From: Galerina marginata
Lineage: Eukaryota > Basidiomycota > Agaricomycetes > Agaricales > Galerinaceae
Length of the DNA stretch: 64,000 nucleotides
Reading direction: 5' to 3'
Assembly (NCBI GenBank): GCA_023014335.1
Contig: JAECYW010000009.1
Span: 682,001-746,000 of the forward strand
Of this stretch, positions 11,200 to 22,296 are shown one piece after another (position 1 is the first letter of the stretch; every line of letters begins with the position of its first letter). The position numbers and the translations under genes are program-made. Under the pieces are notes generated by a model. That model searched no databases. It saw only the letters and a list, made by a program, of their open reading frames with translations, and was not told where the DNA came from.

Positions 11200-11705
11200 T
11201 CAGGCGCAAGTGGCGGATTCGACGAGCCAATTAGCGACAAGACCTTCTTTGGTCTCACCAACCCAGCTAGTGATGATGGCCGCAGTCTCAGCAGAGGTCT
11301 CGCCCTGAGCGGAGATCTTGTCATTGACAAGGAAGCTGTTGTCCGCGTTCTCGGCGAGAATAGTGGACCCCGATCCTCCCTAGAGAAAGGAATAAATAAA
11401 AAAACAAAACAGAGAGGGCAGGTCGTACGTCGATCACACCATTGGCGTCAATAGCCAAAGAACGTCCGATAACTGTAGAGATAAAAAGTATCGATTGAGA
11501 TGTGAATGTGAACGGAATAGACCAAAAACGTACCGAAGTTAAACTCGGCAAAAAGGTTTGTGGTGCTCGAGTCGACATGAACGGTCGGCTTCAAGAGCAA
11601 GTCGCAAGATACGAGTCCATCTTGGCGCTTGGACGGGACGGTTGATGCGATAGCAGCAGTGACGGCTGCGAGAGCGACGAAAGCTTTAGAAAGGCTGAAA
11701 AACAT
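11200..11705 (-). CDS. Small secreted protein with KR propeptide site
   Basis: Three exons: 11534-11705, 11429-11472 and 11200-11379, with introns of 61 and 49 nt. They join in phase to 131 aa. Residues 1-20 form a signal peptide ending near IAS, and a dibasic KR (PSKRQ) follows a few residues later, so Kex2 trimming is likely. The mature part runs from SCDLLLKP through VIGRSL to a C-terminus with SWVGETKEGLVANWLVES and a final Cys. The two cysteines, one near each end, could form a disulfide. From memory this resembles a lineage-specific family of small secreted proteins in Agaricomycetes without known function. A TATA box lies about 60 bp upstream. Confidence 0.75.
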
Positions 11706-11763
11706 TGTATTGTCTGAGTGAATTTGAGGAGGTGTTATAGAAAGATGGAGTACAATCGACAAA

Positions 11764-11772
11764 CCTTTTATA
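11764..11772 (-). promoter_or_regulatory. TATA box of the small secreted protein gene
   Basis: The complement reads TATAAAAGG, 59 bp upstream of the ATG at 11705. This is a good match to a fungal TATA box at a normal distance. Confidence 0.6.
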
Positions 11773-13266
11773 CCGCCATAAATCGGTTTCAGGAGACCGT
11801 TGAGAGAAAAAGCTATCGTCTATGTTGCTCAAGTCCGTAGCGATTTTTTGATTTCACTCTAGTTTAGGTAAACTCAGTGCCGTAGCGAATTGTTTATGAC
11901 GGCCTCATCATCGGCGTCTGATTGAGTTCATCTCGGCAACGCCCAATATGGGGAATACTGAATCATTCGTTTCAGAGACAATGAAAGTAGAACAAGGTCA
12001 AGCCCATGGTTCTTTCCCCAGAAAACTCGGGTAATACTACACTGGGAACTGACCAATAGGTTTCCCAAAGGCACCGCCATAACCCATGACTGCGATCAGC
12101 GTTCAAGATAGTTCTGATATGAAAGACGAGGGGCACTCTCGGCTTCCCAAGGTTCTCTATCGACTCACATAATCTTGTCATTCGACCTCACAGACTGGAT
12201 AGTTGGTTCAATGACTTATTACCTAAGTAAACTTAGGGACTCTTCGTATGGAGTTAAAAATCTTCAAATAAAGCTGTGTAACGGGATCCCATCCTTTCAG
12301 TAAAAATATTTATTGTCCAGTGGTTTTAAATCTAAATTTTGGTCAGGAAGTATTAGTTTTGAACCTGACTACTTCTAGAAACCAACTTGGCGACGCTACC
12401 CCAGGAATGTACTCGAGTAGTTCGTGTTAAAATTGAAATATAGCTCTCATCCCTGAGGTACCTGACGGCCAGTTAACGTCACGGATGCCTCTGACTTGTT
12501 TGTAGTGAGAGTATTTATGACTCCTTGCTGAGGATGAAACTCGTCTGTAGTGATTTTCCCAAGAAGGCGTAATAATATCCGCCATATTATCACACAGCAC
12601 GAGGTCTGCAGCTTCCTTCAATGCCCCTTAATGTTTGGAGCATGGGTAGGGTTTTTCTATTGACCATGAGAAGCATGGAAACGGCGGTCTCAACGTTTGG
12701 CTGCACCATAACAAGCAACGAACACTTTGTTTATTTCTTTGTCGGCAGCCTATTATGTAGTAGTAGCAGAGTTGACATTTATTTCCTGACCCATTCACTA
12801 GAATCGCAGATGTGTGCGTCCTTGTTCTGCTTTTATAAAATTTGAAACGAATGATTTGGAGAACGACGGGAACTTCCCCTTTAGGATACCTTCCATCCAA
12901 ATTTGATTCCCGAGCTACCCGTCGTGTGAATAATATTGAGGACACGTGGCTTTGGCGCCTTTTCATGTCCCACGGAATGGGAAGCGAAAGTAATCAGCGA
13001 CATACTCATTGCACCAGTTTCAAATGTGTACGATTCTATTACGGAAGGTACGCAGTTACATGAGAACTTGTCACATGTCCGATGTGGGGAAGCAAAAATA
13101 AACTGGTCGTCCGCATTAGGTCTGTTTCCCAGACACCAACGACTGGTTATCAGATTCTTATCTCTTCGACAGGCGCTCACACTTCTCGTTTCACGATTAG
13201 CTTTAACTTGAAGATTCATTCCCAATATTCACTTCGTCTCACCAGTTTTCTTCTTCGTCACAGGGC
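11773..13266. other. Intergenic, no gene recognised
   Basis: Only short frames occur (60-114 codons, many starting at TTG or CTG). None shows a domain, signal peptide or coherent introns. The last 100 bp are pyrimidine-rich, as expected just upstream of the Hsp70 start. Confidence 0.35.
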
Positions 13267-15347
13267 ATGGCTTACTGTAGCGCTATTGGCATAGATCTAG
13301 GCACCACACACTCGTTAGCCCTTCTCTTGGTGAAGCCAGCATTCGATCTGATGTTCTTCCACATCTTAGTTGTGTTGGGGTCTGGGATGCTAGTAAGGGT
13401 TGTGTCGACATTATTCCCAATGACCAAGGAAACCGCACCACGCCGACTTATGTCGCCTTTTCCCACAACAAGCGTCTAATCGGAGATGTTGCCCACAATC
13501 AAGCCACCTTCAACCCTCGCAACAGGTATTACGTTTACTTTTTCTCTCGCTACTTCCTTTTTAATACTATTGTTTTTCAGCGTATTTCACATTAAACGCC
13601 TTTTGGGTCGCGAGTTCAACTCGGAGGGGGTTCAATCCGATCTCAAGCACTTACCTTTTGAGGTTTGTCGCAAGGGTGAAATGTCTTACATTCGCGTAGA
13701 GCATCGTGGCGAGGTGAAGGAGCTAGTAAGTTCTACACCACTCGTATGAAGATTCCCCTAATGCGTACTTTTCCTTAGTCTCCGGAAGAAATTTCCGCCA
13801 TGGTTCTCCTGAAGATGAAAGAGACGGCTGAGGCATATCTTGGAATCACCATTGACACCGCTGTGGTCACAGTCCCGGCCCATTTTAATCATTGTCAACG
13901 ACAAGCTACCAAGGATGCCGGAACCATTGCGGGCCTAGCAGTCCGGTTGCTCAATGAGCCGTCTGCTGTCGCGATTTCCGCTTGTCTCGACAAGAGGGTA
14001 ATCGGGGAGCGAAATTTGCTCATTTGTAATTTTGGAGGTGGAACTTTCGATGTCTCAGCGATTACCGTGGAAGAGGGAATTGTTGAAGTTAAGGCCACTG
14101 CTGGTGATGGCCAACTTGGGGGTTTAGACTTCGACAACCGCCTGGTCAACTATTTTGTCCAGGAGTTCAATCGCAAATTCGGGAAAGATATCTCCACTAA
14201 CCATCGGGCTGTTCATCGTCTACGTATCGCTTGCGAACGTGCGAAGCGAATGCTCTCCTCGTCAACTAACACCTCCATCGAATTAGACTCTTTGTTTGAC
14301 GGTATCGACTTCTACACTTCCCTCACTCGCACTCGTTTTGAGGCGCTGTGCGAAGACCTCTTCCGCAGGACATTCATTCCAGTAGAAAAGGTCCTTCGTG
14401 ACTCCAATATTGACAGGAAAAACATCCATGAAATCATTTTGATTGGTGGTGCTTCTCGTATGCCCCATTTCGTCAAGCTAATATCAGGTCTCTTTGACGG
14501 AATGCTGCCTAACAAGGGAATTAACCCCGATGAGGCAGCTGCTTGTGGTGCTGCCATCCATGCTGCAATTGGCGCAGGTGACGCATCTGAAAAGACTCAA
14601 GGTCTCCTGCTCCTCGATGTTATTCCTCAAACCCTCGGTATTGAGACCGAAGGTGGTCTGATGTCTGCCCTACTCAAGCGTAACACTACCATTCCAACAA
14701 AAAAATCTGAAATATTCTCCACCTATATTGACAATCAACCGGATTTCCCTGTCCATATTTACGAAGGCGAACGTGTCCGTGTCAAGGACAATAACCTGAT
14801 CGGGAAGCTTAAACTGTCTGGCATTTCGCCTGGCCCTCGTGGTATACCTCAAATTGAGGTCACTTTCGATGTCGACTGGTTTCAACATATTTCAGTCTCC
14901 GTCTCAGATAAAACCTCGGGCAAGTCAGAGCATGCGAATATTGTCAACAGCAATTGCCTCTCGACGGAAGAAATAGAGCGCATGAAGAAGGACGTACAGC
15001 TATACAACGGTCAGTTTTTTCTTGCATTTTTTGTGGAAGCACCTTTTTCAGCTCCGTCGTTTCAGCCGAAAATGAACAGGAGGCAGAAGCCGCCCGCCTG
15101 GCCGCGAAGTACGAAATGGAGTCCTATTCATATGGCCTCCGCCACTCCTTGGCAAAGCTCCAGACCACCGTAAACGATGCCATAGTTTGGCTTGAAACTT
15201 CTCGAGAGGCCTCCAAGGAAGAATACGAAGAGAGGCAGAACGATATAAAGGCCATCGCTAAGTGAGTTCCCCTTCTTCCTGTAACACTGGAATTCTGAAT
15301 AACTTCTACGATCTAGCCCTATTTTGCAACAATTACTCCAATCTTAG
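13267..15347 (+). CDS. Divergent Hsp70-family chaperone
   Basis: Six exons: 13267-13313, 13370-13525, 13581-13725, 13779-15009, 15066-15261 and 15317-15347. They join in phase to 601 aa. The nucleotide-binding domain keeps [16 protein letters not shown], the lysine of the KRLLGR motif, [13 protein letters not shown] and IGGASRMP. The substrate-binding domain keeps [11 protein letters not shown] and an alpha-helical lid follows. Differences from cytosolic Hsp70 are many: [11 protein letters not shown] instead of [19 protein letters not shown] instead of AIAYGLDK, and ACGAAIHAA instead of AYGAAVQAA. The protein stops soon after the lid, without a Gly/Pro-rich tail or EEVD, and there is no signal or KDEL. 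It is therefore a truncated, fast-evolving cytosolic paralogue; the catalytic ATPase residues seen are intact. Whether it still folds clients is not known. Confidence 0.85.
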
Positions 15348-15782
15348 GAATGGGACAATTCTTGTCAGTAAGTCGCTACTGCCCTAAATAAATACCTCTA
15401 TCACACCACTTCCACTGTATAATGGAAGTAGTTTAAACAAACGTATTCTGGTCGTCGAAAATATCTCTGTATGTCATAGAGTAATAGATTTGATGAAAAA
15501 CAAATTGTCCGTGGCAGGTGGGACTGCTCGAATGTCCAGGGATAGTCGACGTCTGTTCTTTTTGCAAGAAAGACTCATGAATAAATTCAAATAAAACACA
15601 GATAATAAGTAAATTCCAAACCCGAGTCAACGATAAATCAGTAGTGTACAGAGTTTTGTTAGATTCGTAAGCAGGCATAGTTTTGTTCCATTTATTCGAG
15701 GCGGTCCAGTGCAGATGATCCAGGGAGTGGCGGAGAGAAGGTAAGGTAAGAACGCCCTTAGTATTAACCCAAACTAAGAGAA
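15348..15782. other. Short intergenic stretch between convergent genes
   Basis: This lies between the Hsp70 stop codon and the stop codon of the PAR32-like gene on the other strand. It should hold two facing 3' UTRs. No gene was recognised. Confidence 0.4.
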
Positions 15783-16748
15783 CTAAGAGCGCTGGCGAGA
15801 AGCGGACCTATCGCGGACGATATTGCCCGCTCCGCCCCTGCCCGTTGACTCGAATTCTGGAGCTAGGTGCAAATGATGTTCCACAGCAGGCTCGTGGGCA
15901 GACGTGATGTTCGCTGCACCTCCGCGGCCTGTAGAGTGTCTGGGTTGGCGAAGGAAAATCAGAATAGATTCTCAGAGTCATGAGAGAAAAACGCACAAGC
16001 TCTGTGCAACATGACCCACTCTCCTCCTCTCCTCCTCGTCGATAGACTCTGCGACCTGACCATCCCCGGAGACGATGTTACCTGCTCCCCCTCGGCCGGT
16101 GGAGAACTTGGGCGCGCTTGTGATGGAGCCGGCGGGATCGCGAGAGTGGGAGCGATTTATGTTGCCCAGCCCACCGCGGCCGCTGGAGAACTGTTTTTGG
16201 GGTCAGATGGGATAACAAAACGAACTTAAAAAATGAAAGAAAACGCACTGCGGCGCCTTCGTGCGCAGCGACGTAGTCCCGGATGACCTCCTGCTCAGCC
16301 GCCTCGACTTCTGCGCGGGGCTTGGGGTCGCGGGACGGGGAGCGGAGGTTGCCTGCGCCGCCACGACCAGTGGAGAAGACCTGTCAAAAGTTTTGAGGAA
16401 TCGGTAAGCAAGAAAGCCAAATATAGAAATAGGAGAAGCCATCATATCAGGAAGATCTTCCCCGCCGCCGGGATCAAGGATCGTTGAAAAAAGAAGGAAG
16501 TGCCCACCTGGTTGGGATTTGCGATCGGTTCTCTGCCACGGGTGACAGAGAAGTCGTCTGGGCCTGAGCCAGGCCTGGCGTCGCGGGAGAGAGAGGATTG
16601 ACGGATGTTGCCTATTCCACCTCGGCCGGTGGACTGCTACATGAGAGGGATGTAAGATGAAAGGTAAGCGAAATTCGAATATGGAGAAGAAGCAGAAACG
16701 TACGAAAGCTTCACGGCCACGGGAAAGCGAGCGTTCTGTGTCTGTCAT
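15783..16748 (-). CDS. PAR32-like protein with GRGGxGNI repeats (DUF3602)
   Basis: Five exons: 16704-16748, 16508-16636, 16249-16380, 16016-16190 and 15783-15928. They join in phase to 208 aa. The protein is disordered, Ser/Arg-rich and carries six copies of an (S/T)(T/S)GRGGxGNI motif: one each in exons 2 and 3, two in exon 4, one spanning the exon 4-5 junction (VGRGGAANI) and one in exon 5. This is the hallmark of DUF3602/PAR32 proteins. In budding yeast Par32 is phosphorylated after rapamycin treatment and inhibits ammonium transporters, linking TORC1 signals to nitrogen uptake; that role is carried over here by family only. The first exon contributes only the N-terminus MTDTERSLSRG. The phase of exon 4 requires the donor GTCATG rather than the upstream GTGGGT. 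Confidence 0.8.
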
Positions 16749-17195
16749 TTCGATGGATCAGATAAAAGTTGGATATCTGGGTGCGCAGGAGGGAAAGGGG
16801 GGGTTGTAGGAAGCAAGTCATTATATACTTGGTTGTGGCGGGCATGACACAGTTTTCAGGTCCGAGATTATGATTATGACAGGCCGTTTGGAATGATATA
16901 GTCGAGCCAGCTCGAATACGAAGACTATATCGGCTCAGCTCGGGGCCCGCGCTAGCTATCGCAGCCGTCCTCCAACGCCGGCGCCAATGGTGGCGAGGAT
17001 CCCAGAAAACAAAAGCAGAAAAGACTGGGGAGATAACGCTGGGAAAATCAGGGCACCAATGCAACCGTGGCACGATAAGATAGAGGGAGATACGCGAAAA
17101 GCATGGGTGCACGCCCGACCAAACTTTCTTATCTCTTATCTCTGGCTTCCTTCCTTGAACCACAACCACCACCTGCTCTCCTGGGTTTGACTGAA

Positions 17196-17390
17196 TCAAC
17201 GCAGAATGGACGACTTACGAGGCTGAGATAGTATTGGCGCTATCGAATCGCTCTCTTCGCCGTCGCCGGTGTGCTCGCGCTCACTTGAGTTCAGCGTTCG
17301 GCTAATTTTGGCTCCGAGGGCCGAAATTTTGCTGCCCAGGGATAGTTTGCGTGTAGGCGACGGCGACGAGCTTTGGCGTTCTGAGAGCAT
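17196..17390 (-). CDS. Possible small basic Ser-rich protein or 5' exon
   Basis: An ATG-initiated 64-codon ORF rich in Ser, Arg and Lys, with a short helical stretch (KISALGAKISRTLNSSE). A good donor (GTAAGT) occurs inside the frame near its end, so it could also be a 5' exon. I found no matching downstream exon. It is not clearly part of the PAR32-like gene 450 bp further along. Function unknown, and it may not be real. Confidence 0.25.
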   Translation of the reverse strand: MLSERQSSSPSPTRKLSLGSKISALGAKISRTLNSSEREHTGDGEESDSIAPILSQPRKSSILR

Positions 17391-18883
17391 GACTTTTGGG
17401 GACTAGGAAAGGTGCACGAGGACTGCTGTGAGCGCAGGAGGAAAGGAGGAAGGAAAAAGCGGTGGCAGAAAACTGATATGTACGTCCATTGCTTACCCGG
17501 CTTTGGTTTTCGTCCTTTCGGACTCATCCATTTTTCTCCCACTTCCAGTGCCACCGGCCTCTGGCGCCATCCATCGTGATCAACGGCTCATTTGTGTCAT
17601 TTTGTCTTGCCAGGGTTTCTATGCCATGAAAGGAGGTCTCCGGTTCGGATCTGAACTCTCCATGGTGCGCTTAACTTGCCATGCTCTCTCCCTTTCACTG
17701 TTTCCTAAGCTTCGGATCTTAAATTTATAGCCCTAACACCACCCTCAAAGGCAGAGTTTTATGTTTCTCAACGAAGGTGCCGACATAGGTATTCCCGTTC
17801 GAACGTTCGCTCAGCCTGTGGACTCCTGAGACCTGTCTAGACCTACACGTCTCCCAGCCTCCACCCCATTCGCTCTCCTGGACGGACCACACACTCTCAC
17901 CGTTGTTGGTCTTTACGTTCAATAGTGACGTCTTTCCCCTCCTATTGACTTCCATTCAGTCTTACCGACTCCGCTTGTCATATACGCAGCCCAAGCGGCT
18001 AGAGCCAAATGTCGAGAGAACACGCCATTCGACGACATGATCATTGTCAAATGAGTCACAAGGTCTTGTTTTTCGCAACATCGCGCAATTGCGATCGAAT
18101 TTCAAAATCTTGGCACCATGTGACCCCCTTCCGCCGCGTGAACATTCGAAAGTCCATCCAATGTCAGGAAACGTCTCAGGCTCAATCCATAGCGAAGGTT
18201 GTGGAGAGAAAGCGTCGATGTTGGTCCCTTTCCGTTGGACGCCTGCCTGAGGATTAGCGACTGATCATCATTTCACTCGAGCTTGAGTGAGATAACTCTG
18301 GGGTGTCCCATTCGAAATTATTCTGGCGTGCTATGCTGCTTCCCCTTCCTATCCACTCTCATGACGACGGCGTACTCCAGTCTCCAACCCTCCTTCAGCT
18401 CTGTGGACTTCCGTTTCGCTTACCATCGACACTCTCGTCGACGTCATGACTACTTATATGCGCATGTTCCTCTGTCAAAGGAGAGCGGCGAATGCCGCTG
18501 AACCGATGTGTGCCCACCTGCGTGCACCCACGTTCGAGAGGACGGCTTTCGTTACTTCCCTTCCCATGTCGGTTAGTATGCTACAGACTCAGACCTTCCA
18601 TGTCGATCATTTTCAATATATTTTATTCCACCTCCGGCCTCCCAACCTTCATATCCTTCTGCATTAAGTGTTGTACATCGTGATTCGTCAATGAATCACC
18701 ATAGTCATATTTATTCAAGTGCTGATTATAAATACTTGCGCGTCAGTTTAACAAGTATGTGCTTGAGAAAGGTACACGGTTTAGATGATTAATTTTATTT
18801 GTGGGAACCAAACATCATGATTGGCTGCTTCTTTCTTGTTCAAACGGTCACCACCAACTGCCAGTTTGCCCTTATCGATTATC
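17391..18883. other. Intergenic, no gene recognised
   Basis: Short frames on both strands, no recognisable domain. Parts of 17.5-18.7 kb are pyrimidine-rich on the plus strand. No repeat, RNA gene or clear promoter element apart from the likely 5' flank of the F-box gene. Confidence 0.35.
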
Positions 18884-20268
18884 ATGCCCTTTCCCAACAG
18901 CTTGCCTCAAGAACTCATTGATGCCATAGTCGATTATTTGCCGGCTGATACGATAAACAGACCTCTGGATTGGCAATGCGACCTGACGGCATGCGCTTTG
19001 GTTTCGAGATCTTTTAGTGCTCCAGCCCGGCGACGTCTCTTCGATACCATACATCTTACCACATTCAAAGCAACCTCTACCGAAGGAATGCGAAGCAGTC
19101 GACCTCAGCAAGAGTTAATTCGACGAGTGCAAACACTATCCGACCTTTTGGCGGGGGAAACCTCCAATTTAATCCATTTAATGCATACATTAATCGTCGA
19201 AGTGGACCACGAAGGCGCTATGCTCGACAGTGCATCTGGCCTTGACATTGTTCTCTGGCTAGTGAGCGCTGGGGCTCGCAATCTAGAAACTCTACATTTC
19301 GAATCTGCGGATGGCCTTCCGTGTCAATGGAACGCCCTGTTGTCTGACATTGAGGAGTCCCTTTCCGCGATCTGTCACTCGAAGTCAGTAAGAAACCTTC
19401 GCTTCGCAAACCTGACCGACCTTCCTACCAATATCCTTACCGACTGCACTTCCCTACACCTTCGAAATGTAACATTGTCTCCTCTTATCGCTTCCCCCTC
19501 AACGTTGATCCCCGGAGCGACGGTCATTCACTTAGAGGAGCTGCAACTATCATCCCGTACTTCTGGAAACTGGGATCATTTCTCCAGCATAATTCCGATC
19601 ATCTCTGGGGTCAAGACATTGAAACTCTTGCCTCTGGGCTACGGCTTTCGTATCGTAGATTTCTCTGCATTCACCAAGCTTTTAAGAAACATGTCAGCCT
19701 CGCTTATCTCTCTCGAAATGTACGTCGAGTTTTAGCATTCCGAGTCGCTCCTCTTAACCCCTCCTTCAGTACCTTCCTCAGCTACAGCCTAGATATTTTG
19801 AATCTTGTGCCCAGCAGCCCATTGTTGCTTCATCCACTGCACAATATTTCGCTCCGATTCACCCGGGATGATGGGTCCCGAATGCTCCCCGACATGAAGA
19901 GCGCAGTAGAACTTCTAAATCGCCTAATCACCCCCACGAACATCCGCACAATAACTCTTGATTTTACCGTGGCTACCTTTGAAAGCCGACTTGATGGATT
20001 TATCCGCGACAAAGACGAGGGACTGGCTTCGCTCGGTCTTTCTATCCTTGAAGACAGGTTTCCCTTACTGCGGAAACTGACATTCAAGTTGCAAGTCGGA
20101 TTTTTTTATAGTCGAGATCTCGACCCGATCCAAAATGAGAATTTTGGAAAGGAAACGGCGCGGTCTATCGAAGCAGGTATCTTATCGCTGATGCTCCCGT
20201 CCGCGTCCAAATTTCAATGCGACATTGCGAGATCGAAGATCAATATCGTGGTTACTGTTCAGGTCTGA
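18884..20268 (+). CDS. F-box protein
   Basis: Two exons, 18884-19719 and 19770-20268, with a 50-nt intron (GTACGT...TTCAG). They join in phase to 444 aa. The N-terminus MPFPNSLPQELIDAIVDYLP followed by CALVSRSFSAPARRRLF is a classic basidiomycete F-box. The rest shows scattered leucine-rich segments without regular LRR spacing. It probably links unknown substrates to an SCF ubiquitin ligase through Skp1. The frame extends upstream of this ATG only through a TTG, so 18884 is taken as the start. Confidence 0.8.
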
Positions 20269-20842
20269 GAATGACAATTCTTCTGAACCCGAGACTATGG
20301 AATTTTCAATGTGCTGTTCCGAAATCTGGTTTGTGCTTGAGCCAGTGAAGTAGAACCTCTTTCGGTAAGTACTTCAAGCTTCTAATATCCCTCTGCGTTG
20401 ACAAACCTGAGCGTGCGCGAAGCTAAGCTGCCTGTCCAAATATTAGATCTAGACCGTCTGAAACATTTGTCTCCCCTCCCTTCAAACTGGAAACCTCTAG
20501 GCCCTCGGGCCTCCTCGTATTCATAATGGTGAGATGAACCGAATCCCGTAGACTGCCCGTTCTAAGATGAGAATGAATCCAAGATGCCGCCGTAACGGCG
20601 CCGTTGAAGGCCCAAAAATTAACTGACACCTTCTGCCATCGATACACCACGGTAAGTTCATATCGTAAATCTACGTTCCCTCTAAATCGTGAGACTGAGT
20701 TATGTAGAATTCCAATTTGAATTTCAAATTCAATTTGCCCAGGCGTCTCGTCACGTGGAACTTTGATTTTGAAAATCAAAATCAAAGTGGAAGAGAACAA
20801 AATCAAAAATAGGTCGTCTTGTCCCACAACTCGTCCTTGAAC
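20269..20842. other. Intergenic, no gene recognised
   Basis: A 144-codon minus-strand frame at 20423-20857 overlaps the start of the ACR3 gene and shows no domain. It is most likely a chance frame. This stretch should contain the ACR3 promoter. Confidence 0.35.
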
Positions 20843-22296
20843 ATGACCGACCACCACTCACTCGAAAAACAGGACGAGGCCTCCCGTGAAGTATCATCAC
20901 CTTCCAATCCGACAACAAGTCATGACCTTGGCGCAACAGACCCGCTGGTACCCTCAGGCAAGTTCCACAGAATAAATAACATTTGTCGTTATAACAATTG
21001 ACTTGTGATACTGGAACAGTACTCTTCAAGAAACTGGGCATCCTAGATCGTTTACTTTCCCCCCTTATCATTCTTTTTATGATCGTTGGCGTCATAATTG
21101 GGGAATTCGCCCCCGGCATACAACAAGCCTTCGACACTGTAAGGTTCCACAGTGTATCCGTTCGTCAGTGTGCTCTTCTATTTTCTGGTCTTATACTGAA
21201 TGACACACTCACAACTCACTCTTCAGCCATCGCGATCGGTCTCATTGTCATGATGTGGCCCATTCTTACCAAGGTCCAATATGAAACTCTGCCTCGAGTA
21301 TTTTCGTCCTCGAGGATATGGATCCAAATTGGGATTTCGATGTTCCTTAATTGGATAATTGGACCTCTGATCATGCTCGGGCTGGCATGGGCTACGCTTC
21401 CAGACCTTCCTACCTACCGAACGGGCGTGATAATGGTCGGACTCGCGCGGTGCATAGCCATGGTAATGATCTGGAACGAGCTGGCGAGAGGCGACGCCGA
21501 CTATTGCGCTGTTCTGGTCGTCATTAATTCCATCCTGCAAATTATCCTATACTCCCCATATGCGCTGTTGTTCATCAACGTTATTGGGGGGCAAGGTCGA
21601 AGCGACATTCACGTCTCATATGGGAACGTTGCGATTTCGGTGCTTATCGTAAGCAAACAGCTTCGTTTAACTTGCATCTCGTAATTGATCTCTCTTCATA
21701 GTACCTTGGCATCCCCCTGATGGCCGGAGTCATAACTCGATATTCCGTGTGGTATATCATGGGGAAAAAATTCCTTAACCAACATTTCATCCCTTTTTTC
21801 TCGCCGCTTGCTCTGCTCGGTTTACTATACACCATCCTCGTCATGTTCGCATACCAAGGCCATCATATCCTCCACAATCTGGGCCCAGTGTTCCGCGTTT
21901 TCGTCCCCATGATTCTCTATTTCTTGATCATGTGGACATCTGCGTTTGCACTAATTTACTACCTTACCCGACACGAGAATGACCAAAGCAATCGGTTCGG
22001 TTACCAAATGGCTGTCGTTCAGTCATTCACCGCGGGCAGCAACAACTTCGTCCGTTCAATTTTATTTATTTTTGGGATCGCTAGCTGATTATTTGTTGGC
22101 TACTTTATAGGAATTGGCCATAGCAGTTGCCATTGCGGTATATGGCGTCAGTTCGGATCAAGCACTCGCAGCTACAATTGGCCCACTTGTTGAAGTACCC
22201 GTATTACTAGCGTTAACCTGGGTGGCATTGCTTTTGGGGAACAGGCTTGAATGGAATAGGATCAGTGATCATGACCAGAAAGAAAATTCCGTTTAA
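20843..22296 (+). CDS. ACR3: Arsenite efflux transporter ACR3 family
   Basis: Five exons: 20843-20957, 21020-21163, 21227-21648, 21702-22049 and 22111-22296. They join in phase to 404 aa. The protein has about ten membrane segments. Family signatures are [15 protein letters not shown], the essential cysteine in [14 protein letters not shown], and the glutamate in [16 protein letters not shown]3 proteins export arsenite across the plasma membrane, driven by the proton gradient, giving arsenic resistance. The first intron has a GC donor (GCAAGT); it is needed to keep the frame between the hydrophilic N-terminus and the first membrane helix. No arsenate reductase or ArsH is visible nearby, so this is not an arsenic gene cluster. 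Confidence 0.93.

Noticed and set aside
12628..13225. Overlapping frames on both strands of about 70-114 codons
   Set aside because: Mutually overlapping, several begin at non-ATG codons, no similarity to known proteins.
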